Assembly: GCA_023664665.1 (NCBI GenBank)
Contig: JAMPEY010000014.1
Span: forward strand, 1-64,000
Direction: 5' to 3'
DNA from: Lachnoclostridium sp.
GTDB lineage: Bacteria; Bacillota; Clostridia; Lachnospirales; Lachnospiraceae
DNA: 64,000 bases
Below, piece after piece: positions 9,111 to 17,866 of this stretch. Numbering within the stretch: the first letter of the stretch is position 1; each line of letters starts with the position of its first letter. The notes under the pieces were generated by a model, which was given only the letters and a program-made list of their open reading frames with translations, was not told where the DNA came from and ran no database searches. The position numbers were made by a program, and so were the translations under genes.

Positions 9111-12100
9111 ATGAATCTTACAAAGCTTGCATTAAAGCGACCGGTATCTTGTTTTTTAATGATTCTGGCATTAGCCGTATTTAGCATTTCCTCCTTATTT
9201 GGATTTCGTCTGGAGCTGACTCCGGATATCGAGATGCCCATGTTAATCGTTATGGCGACATATCCCAATGCTGACCCGGAGAGCGTGGATAAGCTGGTGG
9301 CATCAAAAATTGAAGATGCCGGCGAATCCCTAAGCGGTGTGGATTCTGTCACCACCATGTCCTCCGAAAACTACTGTGTGGTATTGTTTACTTATGATTA
9401 TGGTGTAGATATCTCAGAGTGCCACAATGATTTGCGTGCGGCGCTTGAAGTGGCGGCATTGAGTTTCCCGGATGAGGCATCAGACCCCACCATCATTGAA
9501 ATGAATATGAACAGTGTGCCTGTTTTAAGCGTTTCCGTGATTGAGACAGGTGATGTGGATTTGCTCAAAATAGTGAATGATTCCGTGGTGCCGGAACTGA
9601 AGGCTTTAGCAGGGGTGGCACAGGTCAGTGTCAGCGGCGGCAGCGAGGAATACATAAAAATCGAACTGGATGAAACGATGCTGAGGCAGTACGGATTGAC
9701 TATGTCCACGGTAGCACAGTTCCTTGGGGCGGTGGACTTTACCTATCCGGCAGGCAGTGTGCAGCAGGGCTCGCAGGATGTCAGCATAGCGACTTCCATG
9801 GAATACAATACAGTGCAGAAATTGAAGGAAGTGCCGATTATGACTGCTGCGGGCAGTGTTATCATGCTGCAGGATGTAGCGGAGGTTACGCTTTCTACTA
9901 AGGATGCAGAAAGCATGAGCCGCTATAACGGAAAAGACAATGTCAGCATCAGTGTTCAGAATAAGAGCAGCTTCGGCACAGTAAATGTCTGCAAGGATGT
10001 GATAAAAGAACTGGAAAAAATTCAGAAGGAGAATCCGGCGATTACCTTTGATATTACATATGATGCCAGCGAATCCATTGTGGATTCCCTGTCTTCCGTG
10101 GCACAGACTCTGGTTTTGGGTGTGTTGCTCACCATGCTGGTATTGTTTGTCTTCTTTGGCGATTTCAAGGCAAGCTTGATTGTAGGCGCATCCATGCCCA
10201 TATCCTTGTTCCTTACCTTGATTTTAATGAGCTTCATGGGATTTTCCATGAATATCGTAACCTTGGGTTCTCTGGTCATCGCCATCGGTATGATGGTGGA
10301 TGCTTCCATTGTGGTGATAGAGAGCTGTTTTAGAAGGAAAGAGAAGAAATTGGATTTTAAGGAGGCGGCATTTGAAGGAACCAAAGAAGTGACCGCTTCC
10401 ATTATTGCATCTACCATTACCACCATCGTAGTATATCTGCCCTTGGCAACCATGAAGGGTTTGTCGGGTCAGATATTCTCCCAGCTGGGCTTTACCATTG
10501 TGTTTGCCATGCTGGCTTCTCTAATAGCGGCTATGATGCTGGTGCCTTTGTTCTATTGTGTGTTTAGACCGAAGCCCAGGGAGAATCTGCCCATCGATAA
10601 GCTGCTGGCAAAAATCCATGAGGGTTATCGGAAATTATTGCGTAAGATTTTACATAAGCGTGCTATGGCAGTATTGGTTTCTTTGGCGCTGGTAGTTGTG
10701 TCTCTCATCATGGCAGGCTCCCTTGACATGGAACTCATGCCCTCTGCGGATGAAGGAATGGTACAGGTGGCGATAAACTTCCGTTCCGGAACTACCTTGG
10801 AGGCGGAAAATGCGGCGATTCAAAGATGGGAGCAGATTGCCGGTGATGATGAGAATGTGAAAGGCTATTCTGTTTCTGTAGGAAGCGGTTCAAATGATAT
10901 TTCTATAGGAGGCGGAAGCGCAAATTTGACAGCAAGCTTAAAAAAGGATCGTACGCTGACCACAGCACAGGTGGTAGATAAGTGGAATGAGATTGCTGCC
11001 AACATGACCAACATGGACATCACAGTATCCGCTACCGGAAGCAGCATGAGCAGCATGATGAGTACCGGAAGCTATGAAGTGGATCTGCAAAGTGACAACA
11101 TGGAAGAACTAAAGCAGGCGGCAGCGAATTTACAGATAGAATTATCAAAGGTGGACGGCGTAATAAAAATGGATAATTCTCTGTCGAATGCCAGCACCAT
11201 GGCAAAGGTACAGGTGGATCCTTTAAAGGCAATGCAATATGGGCTGACTCCTATTCAGGTTGCAACAACTTTGAATAATGTGCTCAGTGGCGTAAGTCCC
11301 TTAACGATTACTAAGGAAGGTTCCAAGTATGAAGTGCGCTTAGAATACCCCAAGGGAGTGTATGATGATTTGAATCAGCTTATGGATTTGGGATTGAGCA
11401 CTTCCGTTGGCGTTACGGTGCCTTTGCGTGACATTGCGGAAATTGCCTATGTGGACAGTCAGGAAACCATAACCAAACAGGATGGGCATTATCAGGTAAG
11501 CCTTACCGCAACCCTGACTTCGGATAAAATATTTGAAGCTCAGAGTGATATTGAGGATATAGTAGAACAAACCGTACTTCCGGAATCCGTTACCCCATCG
11601 GAGAGTATGATGGTGGAAACGATGAACGAGGAATTTGCCAGCCTGTTTAAGGCAATACTGACAGCAGTATTTTTGGTATTTCTGGTGATGGCAATGCAGT
11701 TTGAATCCCCCAGATTTTCCATTATGGTCATGCTGTGCATACCGTTCTCATTGATTGGCTCATTTTTCCTGCTGTTTATTACCGGTTCTACCTTCAGCAT
11801 GGTATCCTTGATGGGATTTTTGATGCTGATAGGTATTGTGGTAAACAACGGTATTTTGTTTGTGGATTCTACCAATATGTTAAAACAGGAGATGCCTGTG
11901 GAAGATGCCTTGATTGAAACAGGTGTTATCAGACTTCGTCCTATTTTGATGACTACGCTGACTACCATTCTTTCCATGGTGCCCATGGGTATGGCGATAG
12001 GCGGCGGCAATGCGATTATGATGCAGGGAATGGCATTGGTTATTATTGGCGGTCTGATTGCTTCCACTGCGCTGACGCTCATTTTGATTCCTACTTTCTA

Positions 12101-12170
12101 TCTGATTCTGGATAAAGAGGAGAGGCGTAAGCGTAAGGAACAGAAACAAATGCGGAAAATGAAAAGCTAA
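9111..12170 (+). CDS. RND family efflux transporter (HAE1/AcrB-like)
   Basis: 1019 residues, full length for the family. TM1 is near the N-terminus (LKRPVSCFLMILALAVFSIS). Two large extracellular loops follow TM1 and TM7, and the TM4 proton-relay region reads IAIGMMVDASIVVIES. Only the first of AcrB's two adjacent aspartates is kept, as in many Gram-positive homologues such as SwrC. The second TM bundle contains LMGFLMLIGIVVNNGILFVD. The basic C-terminus ends RRKRKEQKQMRKMKS. It forms an operon with the lipoprotein adaptor upstream and possibly with the exonuclease 16 bp downstream. Confidence 0.94.
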   Translation: MNLTKLALKRPVSCFLMILALAVFSISSLFGFRLELTPDIEMPMLIVMATYPNADPESVDKLVASKIEDAGESLSGVDSVTTMSSENYCVVLFTYDYGVDISECHNDLRAALEVAALSFPDEASDPTIIEMNMNSVPVLSVSVIETGDVDLLKIVNDSVVPELKALAGVAQVSVSGGSEEYIKIELDETMLRQYGLTMSTVAQFLGAVDFTYPAGSVQQGSQDVSIATSMEYNTVQKLKEVPIMTAAGSVIMLQDVAEVTLSTKDAESMSRYNGKDNVSISVQNKSSFGTVNVCKDVIKELEKIQKENPAITFDITYDASESIVDSLSSVAQTLVLGVLLTMLVLFVFFGDFKASLIVGASMPISLFLTLILMSFMGFSMNIVTLGSLVIAIGMMVDASIVVIESCFRRKEKKLDFKEAAFEGTKEVTASIIASTITTIVVYLPLATMKGLSGQIFSQLGFTIVFAMLASLIAAMMLVPLFYCVFRPKPRENLPIDKLLAKIHEGYRKLLRKILHKRAMAVLVSLALVVVSLIMAGSLDMELMPSADEGMVQVAINFRSGTTLEAENAAIQRWEQIAGDDENVKGYSVSVGSGSNDISIGGGSANLTASLKKDRTLTTAQVVDKWNEIAANMTNMDITVSATGSSMSSMMSTGSYEVDLQSDNMEELKQAAANLQIELSKVDGVIKMDNSLSNASTMAKVQVDPLKAMQYGLTPIQVATTLNNVLSGVSPLTITKEGSKYEVRLEYPKGVYDDLNQLMDLGLSTSVGVTVPLRDIAEIAYVDSQETITKQDGHYQVSLTATLTSDKIFEAQSDIEDIVEQTVLPESVTPSESMMVETMNEEFASLFKAILTAVFLVFLVMAMQFESPRFSIMVMLCIPFSLIGSFFLLFITGSTFSMVSLMGFLMLIGIVVNNGILFVDSTNMLKQEMPVEDALIETGVIRLRPILMTTLTTILSMVPMGMAIGGGNAIMMQGMALVIIGGLIASTALTLILIPTFYLILDKEERRKRKEQKQMRKMKS

Positions 12171-12186
12171 GTGATGTGGGGGGCGA

Positions 12187-13149
12187 ATGGATTATATTGT
12201 TTTAGACTTGGAGTGGAATCAGGGAAATGCAGGCTCGGAGACCGACACGGGAAAGCTTGTCTTTGAAATCATAGAAATCGGCGCCATTAAATTAAATGAC
12301 AGTTATGTCATGATTAGTGAATTTAATGAACTGATAAGACCCAGAGTGTATCAGAAAATGCATCCGATTACCGGAAAGCTTATTCATCTGCAGATGGAGG
12401 AGTTAAAGCGGGGCGGGCTTTTTAAAGATGTGGCGGAGCAGTTTTTGAACTGGTGCGGGGAGGAATACCGTTTTTGTACATGGGGCGTTCTGGATCTTGC
12501 GCAGTTACAGCACAATATGAAATTTTATGGGATGGAGCCTCTGGCGCAGGGGCCGATTCCCTTTTTGGATGTGCAGAAATTATTTGCATTGGCTTATGAA
12601 GAAAATGCAAAAGTCCGAAGAAGTCTGGAATATGCCATTGATTTTTTGAAGGTGGAGAAGGATATCCCTTTTCACCGTGCATTCAGCGACGCCTACTATA
12701 CAGCAAAGGTTTTTGCAAAGCTGGCGCAGGAAAGACCGGATGTTTTGGTCAATCTTTCCTATGATGTGACCAATCCGCCCAAACGGCGGGAAGATGAAGT
12801 TAAGATACAGTTTGAACATTATTTTAAATATATTTCCAGACAATTTGCCGACAAAGCGGAGGCTCTGGAAGATAGGGAAGTCGCTTCCAGCAAATGCTAT
12901 TTGTGCCATCGTAATTTGAAGAAACAGGTAAAATGGTTTACGCCAAACGGTAAGAATTATTATTGCGCGGCGTATTGTGAAAAACATGGATATCTCAAGG
13001 GAAAAATTCGGGTTCGCAGAACGGAAGAAGATATGGTTTATATCGTGAAGACCACAAAGTTTATTTCCGAGCAGGAGGCAGAGCAGATTGCGGAACGCTA
13101 TGAACACATCAAAGAGCTGCGTAAGCAGCATAAGAAAAAAAGGCATTAG
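12187..13149 (+). CDS. DEDDh 3'-5' exonuclease family protein
   Basis: 320 residues. The exonuclease domain covers about residues 1-185: D6 and E8 in VLDLEWNQ, the acidic residue in TWGVLDLAQ, and the H-x(4)-D signature HRAFSDAYYTA. This is the ERI1/KapD-like branch, which acts on RNA or DNA 3' ends. The C-terminal half (about 190-320) holds a possible metal site of cysteines (CYLCHRN and YYCAAYCEKHG) and a Lys/Arg-rich end. The gene follows the RND pump after 16 bp. Its stop overlaps the stop of the convergent carboxypeptidase gene by 4 bp, so there is no room for a terminator between them. Confidence 0.85.
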   Translation: MDYIVLDLEWNQGNAGSETDTGKLVFEIIEIGAIKLNDSYVMISEFNELIRPRVYQKMHPITGKLIHLQMEELKRGGLFKDVAEQFLNWCGEEYRFCTWGVLDLAQLQHNMKFYGMEPLAQGPIPFLDVQKLFALAYEENAKVRRSLEYAIDFLKVEKDIPFHRAFSDAYYTAKVFAKLAQERPDVLVNLSYDVTNPPKRREDEVKIQFEHYFKYISRQFADKAEALEDREVASSKCYLCHRNLKKQVKWFTPNGKNYYCAAYCEKHGYLKGKIRVRRTEEDMVYIVKTTKFISEQEAEQIAERYEHIKELRKQHKKKRH

Positions 13150-14690
13150 CGGCGGCGTCTGCCGGTTCGGAAGCTGTTTTTACGCCGTTGACGGCGTTTT
13201 GCCGCCATAATTTCCTTTCTGCGGCTGCGGGCAAGGTCATCCGACGAGGGGAGCGGGCGCTTGCGCCGTCTTCTGTCTCTCAGCCATGAGCGGCGTGTAT
13301 TGCGGGAAGAAAAATAGTAATTTTTGTATACGAAGACAAGCAGATAAATAATGCCGCAGCCGGCTGCCAAAACAAGGACATAGAACAGAACTTTAAAGAT
13401 ATTGACAAATACAACAGAGACGGCGCCGCCGGATTTGGGCGCGGCATCATCCACATCCGGCTCCACATCAAAGGCGTAGGGGGATTTTGTGTTGGTGGAC
13501 AAATCGACAGAGGCGGAACCGATATATTCGCCGTGATAGGTATAAGTGATAATGGCCGCCTGATTTTCATTTTGTGTTTCATAGGAGATGGAGGAAACCG
13601 TGTCGGCAAAATCCGCTGTTTTGGGCAAAACGATATAATCCTCTTTATTCAGTGCCAGAATCGGCTGGGAATTGCCGAAAACATCGTAGTCACTGTAAAA
13701 AGAACCTGTATTATCAATATTGTATTTGGTCTCCGCCTGAGAGATATTCACTTTCGCAAAATTGGCGAATCCATAATCAAACAGGGCAATGGTATCTTCA
13801 TAATTCAGGTTATTCTCGTCCTTCATGATGACGCAGATAAGTTTTAACCCGTCCTTTTCCGCACAGGAAACCAGAGTGTATCTGGCATCATTGGTGAAGC
13901 CGGTTTTACATCCTACCAGATATTTGTATTCATATTGACCGCCGGGAATCAGTTCCATTTTGTTCTTATCTCTGTATTCCCCGGTTTTTTTTTCGAGCAC
14001 CAGCATGGGAGTCATGGTCATTCTGCACAATATTTCACTGGAAAAAAAGGCTCGTCCGATCATTGCCAGATCATAAGCGCTGGTATAGTGATCCTCATCC
14101 GGCAGACCGTTGGGATTGACAAAATGAGAATCCACACAGCCCAATTCTTCGGCGCGCTTATTCATGATATCGGCAAAATCATCCCATGTGCCCCCGATAT
14201 GTTCCGCCACGGCGTAAGATACCTCATTGGCGGAGCGGATTAAAATAGCGTTCAGACATTGTTCCATGGTGAGGGTATCGCCTTCGTTCATGGCAATATG
14301 ATTGCTGTCCAAAGGAATGCCAAATACGGCGTCATGGGAAAAAGTGACGATTTCATCCATGGAACATTGCTCTATGGCGATGAGGGAGGTTAGGATTTTG
14401 GTGGTGCTGGCAGGATATTCCTGTTTATGAATATTTTTGGCATACAAAATAGCGCCGGTTTTGGCTTCCATTAAAATGGCAGCTTCCGCATTCACAACAG
14501 GACCGGTGGGCCAATTTTCGATTTCGTTGGATGCAACGGGCATGAGCCGCTGGGCGTCGATGCGTTTCTGCGCAGTCTCGGTGATTGCCAGCACGGGAAG
14601 CGATTGCGCTCCGCACAGGCACAGTATGCAGATGAACATAACAAGGCGGGCAGATAATTTATATAAAAAATGTTTTGAATGATAAAACAT
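13146..14690 (-). CDS. D-alanyl-D-alanine carboxypeptidase (peptidase S11) with basic tail
   Basis: 514 residues. After a signal peptide (about 1-36) comes the S11/PBP5-type catalytic domain: S95-T-T-K98 (SxxK), S153-A-N155 (SxN) and K262-T-G (KTG). The enzyme trims the terminal D-Ala of peptidoglycan stem peptides outside the cell. A C-terminal domain of about 130 residues follows, then one transmembrane helix (about 430-455). The cytoplasmic tail of roughly 55 residues is extremely rich in Arg/Lys (RDRRRRKRPLPSS, AAKRRQRRKNSF, RTGRRRR). GGAG lies 7 nt before the ATG. The basic tail is unusual for a DacF/PBP5 protein and may bind nucleic acid or acidic lipids (inference). Confidence 0.92.
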   Translation of the reverse strand: MFYHSKHFLYKLSARLVMFICILCLCGAQSLPVLAITETAQKRIDAQRLMPVASNEIENWPTGPVVNAEAAILMEAKTGAILYAKNIHKQEYPASTTKILTSLIAIEQCSMDEIVTFSHDAVFGIPLDSNHIAMNEGDTLTMEQCLNAILIRSANEVSYAVAEHIGGTWDDFADIMNKRAEELGCVDSHFVNPNGLPDEDHYTSAYDLAMIGRAFFSSEILCRMTMTPMLVLEKKTGEYRDKNKMELIPGGQYEYKYLVGCKTGFTNDARYTLVSCAEKDGLKLICVIMKDENNLNYEDTIALFDYGFANFAKVNISQAETKYNIDNTGSFYSDYDVFGNSQPILALNKEDYIVLPKTADFADTVSSISYETQNENQAAIITYTYHGEYIGSASVDLSTNTKSPYAFDVEPDVDDAAPKSGGAVSVVFVNIFKVLFYVLVLAAGCGIIYLLVFVYKNYYFSSRNTRRSWLRDRRRRKRPLPSSDDLARSRRKEIMAAKRRQRRKNSFRTGRRRR

Positions 14691-14761
14691 AGTAAACTCC
14701 AGTCTACAATATATTGTGATTTTATCTTATCATATGCACTATTGATATTGCAAGGAAGTAT

Positions 14762-14789
14762 TTGTTTTTTGGAGAAATTTTGCTATAAT
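14762..14789 (+). promoter_or_regulatory. Promoter of trmB
   Basis: TTGTTT (14762-14767), 16-bp spacer, TATAAT (14784-14789). The -35 box is poor but the -10 box is perfect. The interval to the trmB start (about 75 bp) carries a duplicated leader sequence. Confidence 0.6.
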
Positions 14790-14863
14790 GGGGACAGGGA
14801 AAGAAAGAGTTTTTTCATTATTGTTTGTGCCGGCAGTTGAAAGACGGCGGAATGGAGATTGGC

Positions 14864-15517
14864 GTGAGATTGCGGAATATAACGGGTTCACGGGAAATGA
14901 TTGCAGAGAGCCCTTATGTGGTGAAGGAAGAAAAATTGGAGAGCTATCCGGGACATTGGCAGGAAATTTTCGGAAACGGGCAGCCCATCCATATTGAAAT
15001 CGGTATGGGAAAAGGGAAATTTCTATATACTATGGCAAAGTTCCATCCTGATATCAATTATATAGGGATTGAAAAATATTCCAGCGTTCTTCTCAGAGCC
15101 ATTCAGAAAATGGAGGAAGAGGAGCTTCCCAATTTAAGGTTTATACGCATGGATGCGGAAAATATTGACAGGGTATTCGGCAGGGAAGAAGTAGATAAAA
15201 TATATTTAAACTTTTCCGACCCATGGCCGAAAGACCGGCATGCCAAACGCAGACTGCCCTCCGGTCAGTTTTTGGCAAAATATGATATCATATTAAAAAA
15301 GGCGGGGCAACTTGAATTTAAAACGGATAATAGGGAATTATTTGATTATGCGGTAGAGGAATTGGAACCGGCGGGCTGGATAGCGGATATCGTTACTTAT
15401 GATCTGCACGGGGACAAGGATTTGATGCAGGGCAATGTGATGACGGAATATGAAGAAAAGTTTTCCGGTCAGGGGAATTCGATTTGCAAATATGTGATTC
15501 ACAGAGACAAAGTTTAG
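14864..15517 (+). CDS. trmB: tRNA (guanine-N7-)-methyltransferase
   Basis: 217 residues from a GTG start. The N-terminus RLRNITGSREMIAESPYVV, the SAM-binding IEIGMGKGKF, the acidic IGIEKYSS loop and NFSDPWPKDRHAKRRL are TrmB hallmarks. The enzyme makes m7G46 in tRNA. The frame is open further upstream (ATG at 14852). I prefer GTG 14864 because GGAG is 6 nt upstream and family members begin at MRLRN. The last codons and stop (15509-15519) form the left copy of an 11-bp duplication that flanks a MITE-like insertion. Confidence 0.93.
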   Translation: MRLRNITGSREMIAESPYVVKEEKLESYPGHWQEIFGNGQPIHIEIGMGKGKFLYTMAKFHPDINYIGIEKYSSVLLRAIQKMEEEELPNLRFIRMDAENIDRVFGREEVDKIYLNFSDPWPKDRHAKRRLPSGQFLAKYDIILKKAGQLEFKTDNRELFDYAVEELEPAGWIADIVTYDLHGDKDLMQGNVMTEYEEKFSGQGNSICKYVIHRDKV

Positions 15518-15739
15518 AGTAGGCATTTGCGAAACTCTAGTTTTTGTAGAGTGTCGTTGTGCAAATTGCACATTCCACCGCAGACGCGCTCTCGCTCCGT
15601 GAAAAACGCAGTGGTACATAAGATGCTAAAGTACAGCATCTAAGTACCAGCGTTTTTCAAGGGTCTGCTTGTGGAACATACAATCTGCACAACTAGGTTT
15701 ATGAAAGTTTGAGTTTCGCAAATACCTAAAAGTTTAGAG
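15509..15739. mobile_element. MITE-like element with terminal inverted repeats and target duplication
   Basis: The terminal inverted repeats are TAGGCATTTGCGAAACTC (15520-15537) and its complement at 15711-15728, with 17 of 18 positions matching. Outside them the 11-bp AAAGTTTAGAG occurs at 15509-15519 and again at 15729-15739, as expected of a target-site duplication. The left copy is the end of trmB. The 209-bp element codes for nothing obvious and can fold end to end. Inner arms pair imperfectly (15550-15585 with about 15660-15695), and a central hairpin with arms GAAAAACGC and GCGTTTTTC has the loop AAAGTAC. Removing the element and one repeat restores a plausible short trmB-trxA spacer. 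No transposase is in the window. Confidence 0.75.
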
Positions 15740-15759
15740 GACAGAAAGGAGCAAGAGTT

Positions 15760-16080
15760 ATGGAACACACATTTACGACAGAAAATTTTGAGAAAGAGGT
15801 GCTGCAGTCCGAGCTGCCGGTATTGGTGGATTTTTATGCGGATTGGTGCGGACCCTGTAAAAAGATGGCGCCCATTGTGGAAGGACTTGCCGAAAAGACA
15901 CAAGGGAAGCTCAAGGTCGGAAAGTGCGATGTCAGCGCAAATATGCCTTTGGCACAGAAATACAGGGTGGCAAATATCCCTGCCTTTAAGATTTTTAAAA
16001 ACGGGGAAGTGATAGCCGATATGATAGGCGCTATGGATGGTGAGGAGTTTTTTGAGAAAGTTAAGGAAGCTGTACTGTGA
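15760..16080 (+). CDS. trxA: Thioredoxin
   Basis: 106 residues with the active site WCGPC (C30, C33) in the family context VDFYADWCGPCKKMAPIV and the cis-proline region NIPAFKIFKNG. It is a cytoplasmic dithiol reductant for ribonucleotide reductase, peroxidases and similar enzymes. AGAAAGGAG precedes the ATG. It was probably co-transcribed with trmB before the MITE-like element inserted between them, and it ends in a strong terminator. No thioredoxin reductase is adjacent. Confidence 0.95.
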   Translation: MEHTFTTENFEKEVLQSELPVLVDFYADWCGPCKKMAPIVEGLAEKTQGKLKVGKCDVSANMPLAQKYRVANIPAFKIFKNGEVIADMIGAMDGEEFFEKVKEAVL

Positions 16081-16107
16081 GTCGGGATTTTCCGGTAAAA
16101 GTGTTGA

Positions 16108-16134
16108 ATCGAGCGCCCGTGCGCTCGATTTTTT
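16108..16134 (+). terminator. Intrinsic terminator of trxA
   Basis: A perfect 9-bp stem, ATCGAGCGC (16108-16116) with GCGCTCGAT (16121-16129), a 4-nt loop, and a T run. The opposite strand lacks a good T run, so it probably serves only trxA. Confidence 0.85.
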
Positions 16135-16161
16135 ATATCATTAGGAAATTGCGAGAGTTTT

Positions 16162-17646
16162 TTAGGGATGATACAGCTTTTGTGATTGATAAGTGGGCTC
16201 ACAGGTTAAGTTAACACCCAGCTTGCGCAGGATATTTTGGTCCACATGGGACAGGATGACGCTGGAATGGACTTCCGAGCCCCGAAGCTTCTGCAGCTGT
16301 TCCATGGCAAGTCTTGCCGTGGAATCCGTGGCGGCGCAGATAGAGAGTGCAATCAGGATTTCGTCCGTATGCAGTCTGGGATTTCTGTTGCCGAGATGTT
16401 TCACTTTTAAATCCTGAATAGGTCCTATGGTTTCGGGAGAAATTAACTGAACTTCATCATCGATTCCCGCAAGCGCTTTCAAAGCGTTTAAGAGCATTGC
16501 GGAGGTTGCTCCGAGCAGGGTACTGGTCTTGCCGGTGATGATGCGCTGGTCCGGAAGTTCAATGGCAGCGGCGGGTTCTCCGGTGGTTTCCGCTTTTACT
16601 TTAGCAGCACTTATGACAGCTCTGTCATCTACAGAAATTTCCGCCTGCTTCATCAATAATTCAATCTTGAGTACGGATTCCGCATCTGCTCCGCCCTGCC
16701 TTTGCTGGCATAGAGTAGTATAATACCGGCGGATGATTTCCTGTTGGGCAGCATATCTGACAGCTTCGTCATCAATGATGCCGAAACCCGCCATATTGAC
16801 ACCCATGTCAGTAGGAGACTGATAAGGGGAGTGCCCCATGATTTTTTCAAACATAGCGCGCAGCACAGGGAAAATTTCTACATCGCGGTTGTAATTGATG
16901 GTGGTTTCCCCGTAAGCTTCCAAATGGAAAGGGTCGATCATATTTACATCTTTTAAATCTGCGGTGGCTGCTTCATAAGCTAAGTTCACGGGATGCTTCA
17001 GAGGCAGATTCCAGATAGGGAAAGTTTCGTATTTTGCATATCCCGCATTAACCCCCCTTTTGTATTCGTGATACAGCTGGGAGAGGCAGGTAGCCATTTT
17101 GCCGCTGCCCGGTCCCGGGGCGGTAATTACTACCAGCGAACGGGAGGTTTCGATATAGTCATTTTTACCGTAACCTTCGTCACTCACAATCATGGGGATG
17201 TTAGAGGGATAGCCGGAAATGGGATAATGGCGGTAAACCTTCATCCCCAGAGATTCCAATTTTTTCTGGTAAGCTATGGCGCTGGGTTGTCCCGCAAATT
17301 GGGTCAGGCACACGCTGCCTACATACAGACCATATCCCCTGAAAGCATCAATGAGGCGAAGGACATCCACATCATAAGTGATGCCAAGGTCCGAGCGGAC
17401 CTTATTTTTTTCTATGTCGGAGGCGTTGATAACAATAACAATTTCAGCCTGTTCCTTTAATTGAACCAGCATGTTGATTTTACTGTCCGGTTTAAATCCC
17501 GGCAGAACTCTGGATGCGTGATAATCGTCAAATAATTTTCCGCCGAATTCCAGATAAAGCTTTCCGCCGAACTGCGCAATCCGTTTTTTAATATTTTCAG
17601 ACTGCATTTTCAGATATTTGTCATTGTCAAAGCCTGTCTTAACCAT
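16162..17646 (-). CDS. DUF1846 family protein
   Basis: 494 residues from ATG 17646. A TTG start at 17676 would add ten residues, but family members begin like [19 protein letters not shown]. Conserved stretches are [22 protein letters not shown], the loop [20 protein letters not shown] and [15 protein letters not shown]1846 proteins are cytoplasmic and widespread in Bacillota. A structure is known and a nucleotide or phosphate-binding role has been suggested, but I know of no firm reaction. It stands alone and is convergent with trxA. Confidence 0.9.
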   Translation of the reverse strand: MVKTGFDNDKYLKMQSENIKKRIAQFGGKLYLEFGGKLFDDYHASRVLPGFKPDSKINMLVQLKEQAEIVIVINASDIEKNKVRSDLGITYDVDVLRLIDAFRGYGLYVGSVCLTQFAGQPSAIAYQKKLESLGMKVYRHYPISGYPSNIPMIVSDEGYGKNDYIETSRSLVVITAPGPGSGKMATCLSQLYHEYKRGVNAGYAKYETFPIWNLPLKHPVNLAYEAATADLKDVNMIDPFHLEAYGETTINYNRDVEIFPVLRAMFEKIMGHSPYQSPTDMGVNMAGFGIIDDEAVRYAAQQEIIRRYYTTLCQQRQGGADAESVLKIELLMKQAEISVDDRAVISAAKVKAETTGEPAAAIELPDQRIITGKTSTLLGATSAMLLNALKALAGIDDEVQLISPETIGPIQDLKVKHLGNRNPRLHTDEILIALSICAATDSTARLAMEQLQKLRGSEVHSSVILSHVDQNILRKLGVNLTCEPTYQSQKLYHP

Positions 17647-17690
17647 GGGAATTTTGTTTCCTTTCTGTATATTCAATACCTACTTTCTGT

Positions 17691-17719
17691 ATCATACAAA
17701 AAATATTTGCCAAAATCAA
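17691..17719 (-). promoter_or_regulatory. Promoter of the DUF1846 gene
   Basis: On the minus strand, TTGATT (17719-17714), 17-bp spacer, TATGAT (17696-17691), about 45 bp before the ATG. It is back-to-back with the ftsH promoter. Confidence 0.65.
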
Positions 17720-17773
17720 TGAAAATTTAACAAATCTTTTAGAGAGGACACTATTTTTTCATAATTTATCCTA

Positions 17774-17802
17774 TTGATTTATCGTCTTGGAATCTCTATA
17801 AT
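17774..17802 (+). promoter_or_regulatory. Promoter of ftsH
   Basis: TTGATT (17774-17779), 17-bp spacer, TATAAT (17797-17802). No heat-shock operator (CIRCE or CtsR-like repeat) is visible nearby. Confidence 0.75.
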
Positions 17803-17866
17803 GAAAAAGTGGATAGGCGGGTCAGATAGGAAAAACTTACAATAAAAGATGGAGATGTGGTCAAGT

